DNA of 64,000 nt from Echiichthys vipera (lineage: Eukaryota > Chordata > Actinopteri > Perciformes > Trachinidae), in contig OY829653.1 in assembly GCA_963691815.1 (NCBI GenBank), positions 30,049,750-30,113,749 of the forward strand, written 5' to 3'. Both the position numbers and the translations under genes were made by a program. Every line of letters begins with the position of its first letter. Position 1 is the first letter of the stretch. Shown here piece by piece: positions 14,006 through 37,744 of the stretch. The notes beneath the pieces are model-generated. The model was not told where the DNA came from. It did no database searches and worked only from the letters and a program-made list of their open reading frames with translations.

Positions 14006-15326
14006 CAAAACAGTGCACCACAGGGTAAAAAACAAGCCCTGCAAAGGGCAAACCGAGGAGGAGTCCTCCTTTAGAACTATGGCAACGCCCCAAACCTAAC
14101 TGCACATCACCAGGGCTCCCTAGGCCAGAAGCCAGCTATCGGATGCTTGTTGTGCGTTACTACTGCAGTTATTACGGAGCTTTTTTTCTTTGTGAAAAAT
14201 TACCTTTGTGTGTATCTTGTTACAGCCTTGTGCAGCGTCTTTGCAGAGTAGGGGCAGTGTGTAAAGCAGTGAAAAGGATGGTAAAGAGACTGTCAGGTGA
14301 GGTTATGTCAGAAGGATGAGGAGAGGTAAGGGACTATCAGGCCTCCAAGAGGAAAGGACTACCGGAACTCCTCTCACCTGAGAGGAGGTGAAGATGATGG
14401 TGGCTTAGGTTTGGGACTGCTGTGAGAGGAGAGAACTGCTCTACTGGTCCAGATTGTGTATCTGAACTTTACAGAACCTCAAGGAGTCCCCGGCACCCTC
14501 TCAGACCCCCTAGAACTTTGTTCATTCAATAGGATGTTATTCACTGTGCTATCAGCCTCGGCGGACAGAGACCCAGTTAGAGGGAAATAAATGAGACAAA
14601 AGATGAACACATTCCATTACTCTTGGTGATGGTTGAGTGTCACATTTAAGTTGTGACTCGTGGTAAAACAGCAACATACGAAACTGAGCAGCAGCAGGAT
14701 ACGATGACACTTAACGCAGAGAGGAGATAGTCTTTTCTGGCGAGGGGTTAGACTTTTTTCATTACAGTTTTGGGTTGTCTTCTGAGGCTCAACTATAGAG
14801 TATTGTGTATTGTAGTCCTCCTGTTGTTCACTGTCATAGCACACCATCTGAAAGCACATAGCTATAATCAGATCACCCATCGTCGTAATGTTCTGTTCAG
14901 TGGGTGTACGTGTGAGTCCAGCTAACACCAGCTCCTCTCGCAGGATGCTGGCTGTACTGTTTGTAGACAGTAACGTGTTGCAATAGATTTGTGGAATATG
15001 CAAATAACTGTCCTGTGACCTCAAATACCTGCAGAGCGTGGCACTTTTGCCGCTGCCTGTCACTCTTTCAAGAGAGAAACTTGTAAAGCTTTTACGTCTT
15101 GATACACAATTGCTTTTCTGAGTATCATTTGAAAAGCCTGAGACGTGGTTAACTGTTTTACATGCATATATGACAATTATATATCAGTATATGTGATTAT
15201 ATATGGGTTTATATAATCATATATATTTTGCTGTTAAGTGTGACAGTGATCTATTTGTGCTGATATTTCAGCTGTTACAATATAATGTATATTATTCTGT
15301 AAATTAATGTTCAAATATTAGATTTG

Positions 15327-15373
<47 letters not shown>

Positions 15374-15930
15374 GAAAGTATAATGATATATATATATATA
15401 TAATAAAGTGTGGATTGGTGGGTTGCTTCTAGCACTTTAATCTGGTGTAAAAGCGTCAAGGCCAGGTTCTTATATTCTCTTAGCAGTAGCTGTACAGTCC
15501 TTTTTCGTTTAGATCATTAAGATGTTAACTGTTAGTAGAAAGCTTGCTGCTACCATTATCAATAAGGATGTGCCCTAACGCTCTGTGTGTCTAAAAAGGA
15601 GGATTACTGAGGTAGGAAGGGGGGGTTGAATGTGGCGAAAGACGGCAGCAGGGCTGGGTTTCTCTCCTCCTGTGGCTGTCAGGTGAGTCTCAGTCAGGTA
15701 CAGGTAGGTATGCAGGCAGGTGGCGGGTGAAGGGAAGTGTGCACCGTACGTAACTTCCCCCCCTTAGGAGCTTTCTCCCCCCCTTTCTGGTCTTCCACAC
15801 CAGTATTTGTGTCCTTGTGGCGAGTCACAAAGAATAATATGGATAATTCTTCCAATTATTTCACCAGAATACAATGTATCAGTGATGTATAAATAACAAT
15901 AAAGCTGAATTAATTGTTGTAACCCGGGAT
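14006..15930 (+). other. oxr1: oxr1 3' untranslated region with several poly(A) signals
   Basis: No coding signal follows the TAA at 14003. AATAAA hexamers occur at 14586-14591, 15402-15407 and 15898-15903, allowing short and long 3' ends. A long (TA)n tract interrupts the region. Which site is used cannot be seen from the sequence. Confidence 0.6.
15331..15402. repeat. (TA)n microsatellite tracts
   Basis: Two TA runs, about 15331-15370 and 15387-15402, separated by 17 bases, inside the presumed oxr1 3' untranslated region. Confidence 0.95.
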
Positions 15931-16576
15931 ATGACTGAGTTTCTTTTTTCCCTTTTTACCTGTATATTTCTTTGTTGTTGAGCCTTTTACTCATGTTAGA
16001 TCCTCTCAGGTGGACACATGCTCATGGATCTTACTGGCCTAATAGAGTAATGGGGTTTAGCGTTCAAGGTGCTGGTTGTGTGTTCTTCATTTGTTACCAT
16101 GGAGCTCCAGGTGTATGGAATCTGAAGTGTGCCAATTCATGCATTTTAAAAAGCCATTTTAAAACTTAATACTAAATAAAAAGATCAATACCAATTATTT
16201 GCCAATTAATAATTTAGCTGTTCAGTATAGGCAGGGGTCTGACTGCTGCTGCTCTGTAGGTTGGATTTCATTTCATTCTTAAGTTACCGACTGCTTACAC
16301 ATCTTTAAATTATTTAACCGAGCAGCACACTTTGAATTAAAGCAATGACGCGCACAACCAAATTCAAACTAACTGTTTTAGCAAGAAACAAATGGATTTT
16401 AAGATATAATGGGATACGCAGACACGGAAATGCACTAGCAAAAGCACATTTTATGTTTAGATTGGTTTTACTTTTATATTGTACCATTTCAATTTTTTCT
16501 AATCAATCATATCTTTTTTAATGTTAGTTAGTTGATTGTAATCACACACCATACATTCTACAGTACGGTTGCTGTA

Positions 16577-18400
16577 CAGGTCAGGTTTATTTATACATCA
16601 CATTTTAACAGCTAGGCAATTCAAAGTGCTTCACACAGAACATTTGAAAAGATTTGAAAGAAATGTATAAAATTACATAAAAATCACATAAAAGATCAGG
16701 ACATTTCTGAAAAGGAATTTTCAGCTGTCAGTGCAGTACAGTCAGTTAATAAATTATTTTGTTTACTGGAAAGCAGCAGCAAACGGAAAGGTCTTCAGTC
16801 TTGATTTAAAAGAACTTTGTTCCAGATTTGTGGAGCATAAAAACTGAACACTGCCTCTCCATGTTTAGTCCTGACTCTGGGGACACAGAGCAGACCTGTC
16901 CCATGTTTAGTCCTGACTCTGGGGACACAGAGAGGACCTGTCCCATGTTTAGTCCTGACTCTGGGGACACAGAGCAGACCTGTCCCATGTTTAGTCCTGA
17001 ATCTGGGGACACAGAGCAGACCTGTCCCATGTTTAGTCCTGACTCTGGGGACACAGAGCAGACCTGTCCCATGTTTAGTCCTGACTCTGGGGACACAGAG
17101 CAGACCTGTCCCATGTTTAGTCCAAACTCTGAGGACACAGAGCAGACCTGTCCCATGTTTAGTCCTGACTCTGGGGACACAGAGCAGACCTGTCCCATGT
17201 TTAGTCCTGACTCTGGGGACACAGAGCAGACCTGTCCCAGAGGGTCTGAACGGTCTGAATGGTTCATAGCTGAGCAGAAGATCAGAAATGTAATTTGGTC
17301 CTAAACCATTCAGTGATTTGTAAACCAACAGAAGTATTTTGAAATCAATTCTTTGACTGACAGGAAGCCAGTGTAAAGATCTGAGGACTGGAGTGATATG
17401 ATCGACTTTTTTGGTCTCAGTGAGGACTTGAGCAGCAGCTCTGGATAAACTGCAGCTGTCTGATGGAATTTTTAGGGAGACCTGTAAAGACACTGTTACA
17501 GTAGTCGAGCCTGCTGAAGATAAATGCATGGACAAGTTTTTCTAAGTCCTGCTGACACATAAGTCCTTTAACCCTTAATATATTCTTTAGGCTGACTTTG
17601 TAATTGTTCTAATGTGGCTGTTGAAGTTCAGTCAATGATAACATCTAAGTCTCAGGCTTGGTTTGTGGTTTTAGGCATTACTGTTTGAAGCAGGGTGCTC
17701 ACTTTTGATCGTTCTTCCTTGGCTTCAAAAAAAGTTATTTCCGTTTTTTCTTTGTTTAATTGGAAAAAATAAAAAAATAAATATAGTGCCATCATTGATT
17801 TGCTCGATGCATCTGCTCAGTGCTTGTTTTGAACTATAGACGCCTGTTGATATAGTTATGTAGATTTGTTTGTTGTCTGCATCGCTGTGGTAATATATGT
17901 TGTTGTTTTTCATGACCTGAGCCAGTGGCAGCATGTAGATATTAAACAGAAGAGGCCCCAGAATGGAGCCTTGGGGAACTCCACATGTAATCTTGGCCCG
18001 CTCAGATGTGTATTTACCTATAGACACAAAGTCGTCACTGTCCTTCAAGTAGGATTCAAACCATTTTAATGCTGTGCCAGAAAGTCCCACCCAGTTTTCC
18101 AGATGGTCTAGTAATATGCTGTGATCGACTGTGTCAAATGCAGCACTGAGATCCAATAATACTAAGACTGACATATTGCCATTGTCCGTGTTTGCTGTTC
18201 ATTAACATGAAGTTGTTCAGCTGCTTAAAAACAGCTTTTCCAATGATTTTGCTGAGGAATGGGAGGTTTGATATTGGTCTATAATTGTTCATTAGTGAAC
18301 TGTCTAAATTGTTATTTTTTAAGAGAGGCTTGATAACAGCAGTTTTCAGTGACCCTGGAAGGACCTTGATTTTGCCAAATAAAAAATCCACAGTGAAAAC
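16577..18400 (-). mobile_element. L2-like LINE, 5'-truncated and internally deleted
   Basis: Minus-strand reverse transcriptase pieces appear in order. NNYRPISNLPFLSKII lies near 18250, then LVLLDLSAAFDTVDHSILLD near 18150, then CGVPQGSILGPLLFNIY near 17950. After that comes a C-terminal part with VLRSLHWLPVSQRIDFKIL near 17400 and YAPQIWNKV near 16825. The 3' end is near 16577. The protein jumps from the LNNFM region directly to MSVLVLLDLS, so the segment normally between them is deleted. Frameshifts also break the frame, and in the window it cannot encode a full protein. A 42-bp minisatellite has expanded inside its C-terminal coding part. The element lies between oxr1 and sqle. Confidence 0.85.
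16861..17238. repeat. 42-bp minisatellite, 9 copies, inside LINE coding DNA
   Basis: Nine head-to-tail 42-bp units start at 16861, 16903, 16945 and so on to 17197, differing by only a few substitutions. Because 42 is divisible by three, the LINE frame stays open and reads 14-residue repeats (GTGLLCVPRVRTKH) on the minus strand. This also explains overlapping open frames on both strands here. Confidence 0.95.
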
Positions 18401-19021
18401 TCATCCACATGGTTCACCACTGACCTCTCTTAGTATAGACACACCCCACTATGGGAAATCCATTGATGAATGTTAGTATTGGTATAGCATTAGTGTAAAA
18501 AAAGATTTTTAAATGTGATTTTATGAGAAAAAATACAAATGAGCTATAACGAATCAACTCTTCCGCGTCTGTCTCCACACAGTGAAACTGACCCAGATAT
18601 AAAAAGCTGCAGCAGTACCTATTCTTCTTCTTAAGTCTCGAGATGTCATCATGTTCCAGTATCCATCATCCTGAATTTCAATGCTTCAGCACAGCAGAGT
18701 GACTTCATCCATATCCAGTCCTGACTGAGAGCTAAACTGTTATGGGCAGGGCATCATTCAAACAGAAATCCTCCAGCTGGGGCTGAGCGCCATCTAATGG
18801 CCGTATTTGTTAGTGTTTGTCCAGCAGGGTTTACAAGTACTATCTTGTATATAATACCCTAACTCCCCCTGTATAATTAGATGAATAATCCAAAGAAGTC
18901 TTCTGTAAAAAATTAGGAAAATCATTCTTGTCTGTCATGATTTGTTTAATGGCCCAAGCCCGATGCAGGCCCAGTTCAACACAACAGAGCCGGACACTGG
19001 TGAATAACAGGTCAGGAGTTC

Positions 19022-19270
19022 CTTCAATTCACTTTATTTATAGTGCCAAATCCTAACAAAAGTTATCTGAGGACACTTTACAAAGTAGGTTTAGACCACA
19101 CTCTATGACTTATTTATGAATTACAGAGACCCAACAATTCCCCCGTTGTGCACACAGTGGCAATGAAAGCCTTCACTATAACAGGCAGGAACGAACAGAC
19201 CCAGCTCTATGGAGGACGGACATCTGTCTGCACCGGCGTCAACTCAGGACAAACACAACCAGTGTCATCC
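19022..19270 (-). mobile_element. L2-like LINE 3' end fragment
   Basis: Read on the minus strand it ends in the TTTGGCACTATAAATAAA-type tail also seen at about 30670-30775 and 51719-51822 on the plus strand. Only 3' untranslated sequence remains. It lies downstream of the sqle stop codon. Confidence 0.7.
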
Positions 19271-20196
19271 GCTGCCTTGGTCCTGTTCTAAGTATGACTC
19301 CTTATATCTCAGGACCGTCAAACCCAAACCTCCCTGAGGCATGCTGTATCAGGTCTTTACTGACATCCAGCAGGACTCAAATAGTTCAGGGATCATTCTT
19401 GAGTTCTGGGAGTCTCGTTTTGTCAGCTGCACTGTCAGCATGTTTCAAAGTGAGTGTAGAAACCAAAATGTGTTTCAAAAGGTTTTAAAACATTATGTAA
19501 AGAGCGACAGTATCCCAAAGGCAGCGGATGATTACTACAGTAAGAATGAGTGTGATTTCAACCAATAAAGTGAAACAGATATTTTCCTTAAGGCAAATAC
19601 AAAGACAAATATTTAGACAGCTTGCTGAAATATGACATCCCCTTTATCAGTGCTTCAGATTTAACATGATGCATTTTTAAAAAATAAAATATATCATCAT
19701 TACAAAAGGATTCCCCTATTAAATACAGCTCGAATTAGCTCAGCAGGGAAAATATACAGCAGAAAAGAGGCTCTATTGCAAAATCATTATTATACAATTC
19801 AGAGGCCATGTTCCACAGCAGTTGTGTAGGGTAGGAAGAATTCCAGTGTTAAATATTCAGTGTCGTTGTGGCTGGGAGCTAATGCACTGTATGCTCCTTT
19901 AACATACAGGGAAAAGTGTGGGTGAGCACAAACAGGGCTACACCAAGGCGTTGGTGAATATGTCCAAATTGAAAGAAGGCATTAAGTAGGACATTAAGAC
20001 AATGACATCCGCAGTGAGGCAAATACATGTTGTTGAAAACCCTCAATGGTAAAACCACGGTTTAAGACGGCAACAGTGCCCTTTTCAGCAGGAAGGAGCA
20101 TGACAAATAGGCCCCTACCAGCGTGTCTAAGTTTTGCTTTCAAATGTGCTGTGGAGAGCTTGACTTCGGTTTTTCTGTGTCCACATGTAGAGCTCC
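19271..20196. other. Region downstream of the sqle stop; poly(A) signal unclear
   Basis: This should hold the sqle 3' untranslated region. I find no canonical AATAAA or ATTAAA on the minus strand between about 19560 and 20196, so a variant signal or a longer 3' end is likely. No other gene is seen. Confidence 0.4.
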
Positions 20197-32231
<12,035 letters not shown>

Positions 32232-32529
32232 CTTTTTGGATTAAAAAAAACACAAAAATAATAAGACTAAAAAATCAATGAGATGGTGAAAGCACAGGTG
32301 AGACACGCGTTTCTTTAGGCGGACAGAAAATCAGCATGGAGTTAGTGCTGCCGCTTCATGCTGCTCCTCAGGTGCTCCTCACACAGTCACTCAGAGCCGA
32401 GAGGTACCGCCGAACTCATCACAACTTGTTCAGACGGTCGCTCGGATGCTGATGAATATTTTATGATAATAAGAAACTCGGACCACTTCGGATTCGGTGT
32501 TTTCACGTCCCGCCTCCTCCACAGGTCAA

Positions 32530-32640
32530 CCCTCCAATCAGGAGTGACGCGCCGGTGAGCAGAGCTCACGCTATCTGCTGATTGGAGGGCGGCGCCGGCA
32601 CCGGGCCAGCCCTCGGCCGCTGATTGGACGATGTGTTGGC
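32530..32640 (-). promoter_or_regulatory. sqle: sqle promoter region with three CCAAT (NF-Y) boxes
   Basis: Upstream of the sqle ATG (32231) is a GC-rich stretch with three CCAAT elements: CCAAT on the plus strand at 32534-32538 and ATTGG at 32581-32585 and 32623-32627. They are spaced 42-47 bases apart. NF-Y boxes acting with sterol-response elements are established for sterol-synthesis genes. I do not see a perfect consensus sterol-response element, and the transcription start is not determined. Confidence 0.5.
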
Positions 32641-32799
32641 AGGATGGTAGTATGATGTGATGTCAGTGGAAAGGTGCGCGTCTCGTTTATTGAACAGACA
32701 GACCGCTGAAGGAGAGGGGGACCTGCTGCACAGATCGTTCATGTCAACAGAATACACCACTCCGCTGTAAATCCGTCTCCATGACATTACAGCTGCTTT

Positions 32800-33385
32800 C
32801 CAGCTACATCAAGAGATGCCACGTTGTTACCATGGCAACTTCAATTGACCAAAAATATCGCAATTATGTAGAACTCTATATTAAAGTATTTCTTCTGTGT
32901 GTGCAGTATGGTTAGACTTTAATAGAGACAGGAAGAGAATAGAGGGAAAGGTGCAAAGTGAGAGCTCTTTTATTACCTAGTGCTAAAATACAGCTTCTGT
33001 TTGGAAAAGGCTGTGTCCATGGGTGCAGGTCCGGGGGGGGGGGGGGGGGGGGGGGGCGTTTTTTCTGAGAAACAGGAATCATCTCCCTCAATAAAAACAC
33101 CTTAAATTATTCAAAACTGAACAAATGTATTTTCAGACTTCACATTTTGGATTCCCATCTAAAAAGAAATGATTGAAATGGTGTAACAAACATATTTCTG
33201 CCTCCACATCCATCTGTGCTCCACTACAACACACATGAACGGGAGTTTCTTACACAGACGCTGATGATCAGCAGGCTTCAAAAAAAGGGCTTCATAGTTT
33301 CATATTAATCCACATCAGTTAATCCTGCATAAAGTAGTCCCATACACTGGGAGAAAAGGAAGATGGAGAGAAGAACTGGGCTGGG
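32800..33385. other. Intergenic DNA with a 24-base G run
   Basis: No gene is recognised. A homopolymer of 24 G lies at 33033-33056. The rest is AT-rich unique-looking sequence before a tandem array begins. Confidence 0.6.
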
Positions 33386-33810
33386 ATGACTTACTAATAA
33401 AACAGTTCAGTAAATGATGATTTACTAAAATAACAGTTCAGTAAATAATTTTTTACTAATAAAACAGTTAAGTAAATGATGATTTACTAATATAACAGCT
33501 CAGTAAAATGATGATTTACTTATATAACAGTTAAAATGATGATTTACTAATATAACGGTTCAGTAAAATGATGATTTACTAATATAACAGTTCAGTAAAA
33601 TGATGATTTACTAATATAACAGTTCAGTAAATGATGATTTACTAATATAACAGTTAAGTGAAAGGATGATTTACTAATATAACAGTTCAGTAAATGATGA
33701 TTTACTAATATAACAGTTAAGTGAAAGGATGAATTACTATTATAACAGTTCAGTAAATGATGATTTACTAATATAACAGTTTAGTAAAATGATGATTTAC
33801 TAATATAACA
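33385..33810. repeat. Tandem array (about 32-bp unit), left half
   Basis: Repeated units of the type GATGATTTACTAATATAACA followed by GTTCAGTAAAAT, with length variants from 20 to 33 bases. It continues after the inserted LINE at 36361, so the two halves were once one array of about 0.9 kb between the xylose isomerase and sqle genes. Confidence 0.93.
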
Positions 33811-36360
33811 CCTCTCCAGGAACCATCACCTTATCGTGGTGGAGAGGTTTGTGTGTTCCTGTGAACCTGCGGGCTGTGTTGTCTGGAGCCTAGTGCTCCG
33901 GGTAGGGTCTCCCATGGCAGAGTGGTCTAAGACGAGGGGCCGGACTAAGAATGGTTCACAAAGACTCTATGGGAAAACGAGGAAGAGGAAGAGAGACCCT
34001 ACCCGGGTTTGGCAAGGAGCCCAGCCAGGCACAGCACAAAAAAGTGACGCGGCACCTCCCCCCTCTCCATCCTGTGGGCCTACCACTCGCAAGAGGAACC
34101 GCTGGGGTCGGGTGCTCTGCTGCATTGGTGGCAGTGAAGGTGAGGGGCCTCGACAGACCAGACACGTGCAGCAGAGGCTGGCTAGGGACGTGGAATGTCA
34201 CCTCTCTTGGGTGGAAGGAGCCGGAGCTTGTGCAGGAGGTGGAGCGCTACCAGTTAGATCTGGTGGGCCTTCTCGGAGACCCTGAATGGAGTCCTGCATG
34301 GGGCTTCCAGTAGGGGACTCCATAGTTCTGCTGGGAGACTTCAACGCCCATGTGGGCAATGATGGAGACACCTGGAGAGGCATGATTGGGAGGAGCCACC
34401 TCCCTGATCTAAATCCGAGTGGTCGTCTGTTATTAGACTTCTGTGCTAGTCACAGATTGTCTATAACTAACACCATGTTTGAACATAAGGATGCTCAAAA
34501 GTGTACGTGGTACCAGAGCACCCTAGCCAAAGGTCGATGATCGATTTTGTGATAGTATCATCTGATCTGGGGGCCATATGTTTTGGACACTCGAGTGAAG
34601 AGAGGGGAGAGCTGTCAGCTGATCATTGAACCGGAGTGGGCAATGTTCAAGGCTTCCATTGCTGAAGCTGCAGTGGTGAGCTGTGGCCTCAAGGTCTTAG
34701 TTGCATCAAGGGGCGGTAACCCTCGAACACCTTGGTGGACACCGGTGGTCAGGGAAGCTGTCCGACTGAAGAAGGAGGCCTTCCGGGATATGTTATCCCA
34801 GAAGACTCAAGAGGCAGTTGCAAGGTACCGACGGGCCAGAAGGGCTGCAGCCTCTGCTGTGTCAGAGGCAAAGCAGCGGATGTGGGAGAAGTTCGGACAA
34901 GTCGTGGAGAAGGACTTTCGGGCGGCACCAAGGTGCTTCTGGAAAACCATTCGACACCTCAGGAGGGGGAAACGGGGAACCGTCCAAGATGTTTACAGTA
35001 AGGACGGGACGTTGGTGACCTCAGCCGATGAGGTCATCGGGCGGTGGAAGGAGCCCTTTGAGGAACTCCTTAATCCGACTAACACGCCCTCTTTTGTAGA
35101 GGCAGAGCTGGAGGCTGATGGGGAATCATTATCAATATCTCTGGCGGAAGTCACTGAGGTAGTCAAACAACTCCACAGTGGCAAAGCCCCAGGGGTTGAT
35201 GAGATTCGCCCAGAAATGCTGAAAGCTTTGGGTTTGGAGGGGCTGTCTTGGTTGACACGTCTCTTCAACATTCTGTGGAAGTCTGGGACAGTGCCAAGGG
35301 AGTGGCATACCGGGGTGGTGGTTCCTCTGTTTAAAAAGAGGGACCAGAGGGTGTATGCCAATTACAGGGGTATCACACTACTCAGCCTCCCTGGTAAAGT
35401 CTACTCTAAGGTACTGGAAAGGAGAGTTCGTCCTATAGGCGGATTCCGTCCTGGAACAACGGACCAGCTCTTCACTCTCGCAAGGATCCTGGAGGGGGCC
35501 TGGGAGTATGCTCATCCAGTCTACATGTGCTTTGTGGATCTGGAGAAGGCATATGACTGGGTCCCCCAGGAGATACTGTGGGAGGTGCTGCGGGAGTATG
35601 GGGTGAGGGGGTCACTTCTGTGGGCCGTCCAATCTCTGTACACCCAAAGCGAGAGCTGTGTCCAGATCCTCGGCATTCGGATTTGCTCCCGGTGGGGGTT
35701 GGCCTCGCCAGGGGTGCGCTTTGTCACCAATCCTGTTTGTGATTTTCATGGACAGGATATCGAGGTGTAGTCGCGGTGGGGAGTGGTTGCAGTTCTGTGG
35801 GCTGTTGATCTCGTCTCTGCTTTTTGCAGATGATGTGGTCCTGATGGCATGGTCGGTCAGTGACCTTCAGCGATCACTGGATCGGTTCGCAGCTGATTGT
35901 GAAACAGCTGGGACGAGGATCAGAACCTCTAAATCTGAGGCCATGGCTCTCAGCAGGAAACCGGTGGATTGCTTACTCCAGGTAGGGAATGAGTCCTTAC
36001 CCCAAGTGAAGGAGTTCAAGTACCTCGGGATCATGTTCACGAGTGAGGGGACAATGGAGCGTGAGTTTGGCCAGAGAATCGGAGCAGCGGGGGCAGTGTT
36101 GCAGTCGCTCTACCGCACCGTTGTGACGAAAAGAGAGCTGAGCCGGAAGGCAAAGCTCTCGATCTACCGGTCAGTCTTGGTTCCTACCCTCACCTACGGT
36201 AATGAAAGCTGGGTCATGACCGAAAGAACGTGGTCGCGGGTCCAAGCGTCCCCCAGTTAGAGCTGGTTAATGTGGCCCGGGAAAGGGAAGTTTGGGATCC
36301 CCTGCTAAAGCTGCTGCCCCCGTGACCCAACCCCGGATAAGAGGTTGAAGATGAGTGAGT
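33811..36360 (+). mobile_element. LINE with AP-type endonuclease, 5' end present, internally deleted
   Basis: The 5' start matches the usual beginning of this fish LINE (ACCATCACCTTATCGTGGTG). Endonuclease remnants include GTWNVTSLGWKEPELVQEVE (near 34190) and IVLLGDFNAHVGNDGDTW (near 34320), but the region between them is missing. The reverse transcriptase runs from about 34583, with GKAPGVDEIRPEMLKALG, NYRGITLLSLPGKVYSKVLE, VYMCFVDLEKAYDWVPQEIL and, in another frame from 35658, SLLFADDVVLMAW. Frameshifts break the frame. Near 36248 a block corresponding to 271 bp of the 55-kb copy is deleted. The 3' tail is a GATGAGTGAGTGA motif. The clade (I/Nimb-like or RTE-like) cannot be fixed by eye. 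Confidence 0.88.
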
Positions 36361-36820
36361 GATATAACAGTTAAGTAAAATGATTATTTACTAATATAAA
36401 AGTTAAGTGAAATGATAATTTACCAATATAACAGTTCAGTAAAATTATGATTTACTCATATAACAGTTAAAATGATGATTTACTAATATAACAGTTAAAT
36501 GATGATTTACTAATATAACAGTTAAAATGATGATTTACTAATATAACAGTTAAAATGATGATTTACTAATATAACAGTTCAGTAAATTGATGATTTACTA
36601 ATATAACAGTTCAGTAAATGATGATTTACTTATATAACAGTTAAAATGATGATTTACTAATATAACAGTTCAGTACATTGATGATTTACTAATATAACAG
36701 TTCAGTAAATTGATGATTTACTTATACAACAGTTCAGTAAATGATGATTTACTAATATAACAGTTCAGTAAATTGATGATTTACTAATATAACAGTTCAG
36801 TAAATGATGATTTACTGATA
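36361..36820. repeat. Tandem array (about 32-bp unit), right half
   Basis: Continuation of the array at 33385-33810 with the same TTTACTAATATAACAGTT core, about 15 units. Confidence 0.93.
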
Positions 36821-37355
36821 CATATACAGCATCCTCAGACTGCAGCGGTCACACATAACTAAGAGAAGAACCTATTAAACCTACCCCACCTTCTCGTCAA
36901 CGTATGGAGTTAACAAAGAATAATAAAAAAAGAAAATCAGCATCATTTACAGAAATAGTAATCACCTATCCAAATATAAAGGGCTATGGAATAAATGGTT
37001 AGATGATAAAGCCCACAATTATATAATATATAGACTTGGGCAGATATAGTAATGACATATAGGTGTTCTTTGTTGTGATAAATATTTGTATTTTATAATA
37101 TATACTGTATTTAACTATATGGTAGTTAATAATATTTCACACACAATGTAATGTAAATAAGAAAAGTGCTCTCCCTCAATAAAATAGAACAGTGGTTCTC
37201 AAACTTTGTACATGAAGAAAATCAGGCTCTCAAGTCCCACAGTGAAATGGAACAAAAGGTCTGGATATTTATGTTTAATTATGCAGCCGTTAATATCTGT
37301 GTGGACTGGATTATAGAAAGATAGACAGGATCACTCAACTGCATTGTGCAAATGT

Positions 37356-37361
37356 TTTATT
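37356..37361 (-). terminator. Candidate poly(A) signal of the xylose isomerase gene
   Basis: TTTATT on the plus strand is AATAAA on the gene strand, 384 bases after the stop codon. It would give a 3' untranslated region of about 0.4 kb. Confidence 0.55.
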
Positions 37362-37744
37362 ACACAGTGAACATGAGTAGTCATCAGCTAATACGAATAT
37401 AGCCTCTCAGAGTATCAAATGTCAGATGTCAATAGCACTACAAAAACATACTGATATTAAATAAAACATGATATTAAATAAGTCAGAATGTCTGTTAAGA
37501 ATACCTTACTAACACTATACTATCTATACTAACATTTCAGCTCTCTACTTGCAGCGTTCAGCATCTGTATTTGTCCTTTTTTAGTTTGTGAAACAGCAAA
37601 TGAGTGTCATTCTTAATCTAATGTGCTCTGCCTTTCTAACACTCTGTTTGATGTGTTTCATCATCACTACTGAAGCAGAACAGCTTCGGTCTGAGGCCAA
37701 AGGCTTCATGTCATATGACACAGGAGAGTAAGGTAATGATTACA

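Noticed and set aside
14617..15063. Minus-strand frame beginning MTGSGKSATLCRYL, a possible P-loop protein
   Set aside because: It lies in the oxr1 3' untranslated region. The GSGKS string has no Walker B or other domain context and is most likely chance.
16828..17304. Plus-strand 158-residue repeat protein
   Set aside because: It is the complement of the 42-bp minisatellite within an L2-like LINE.
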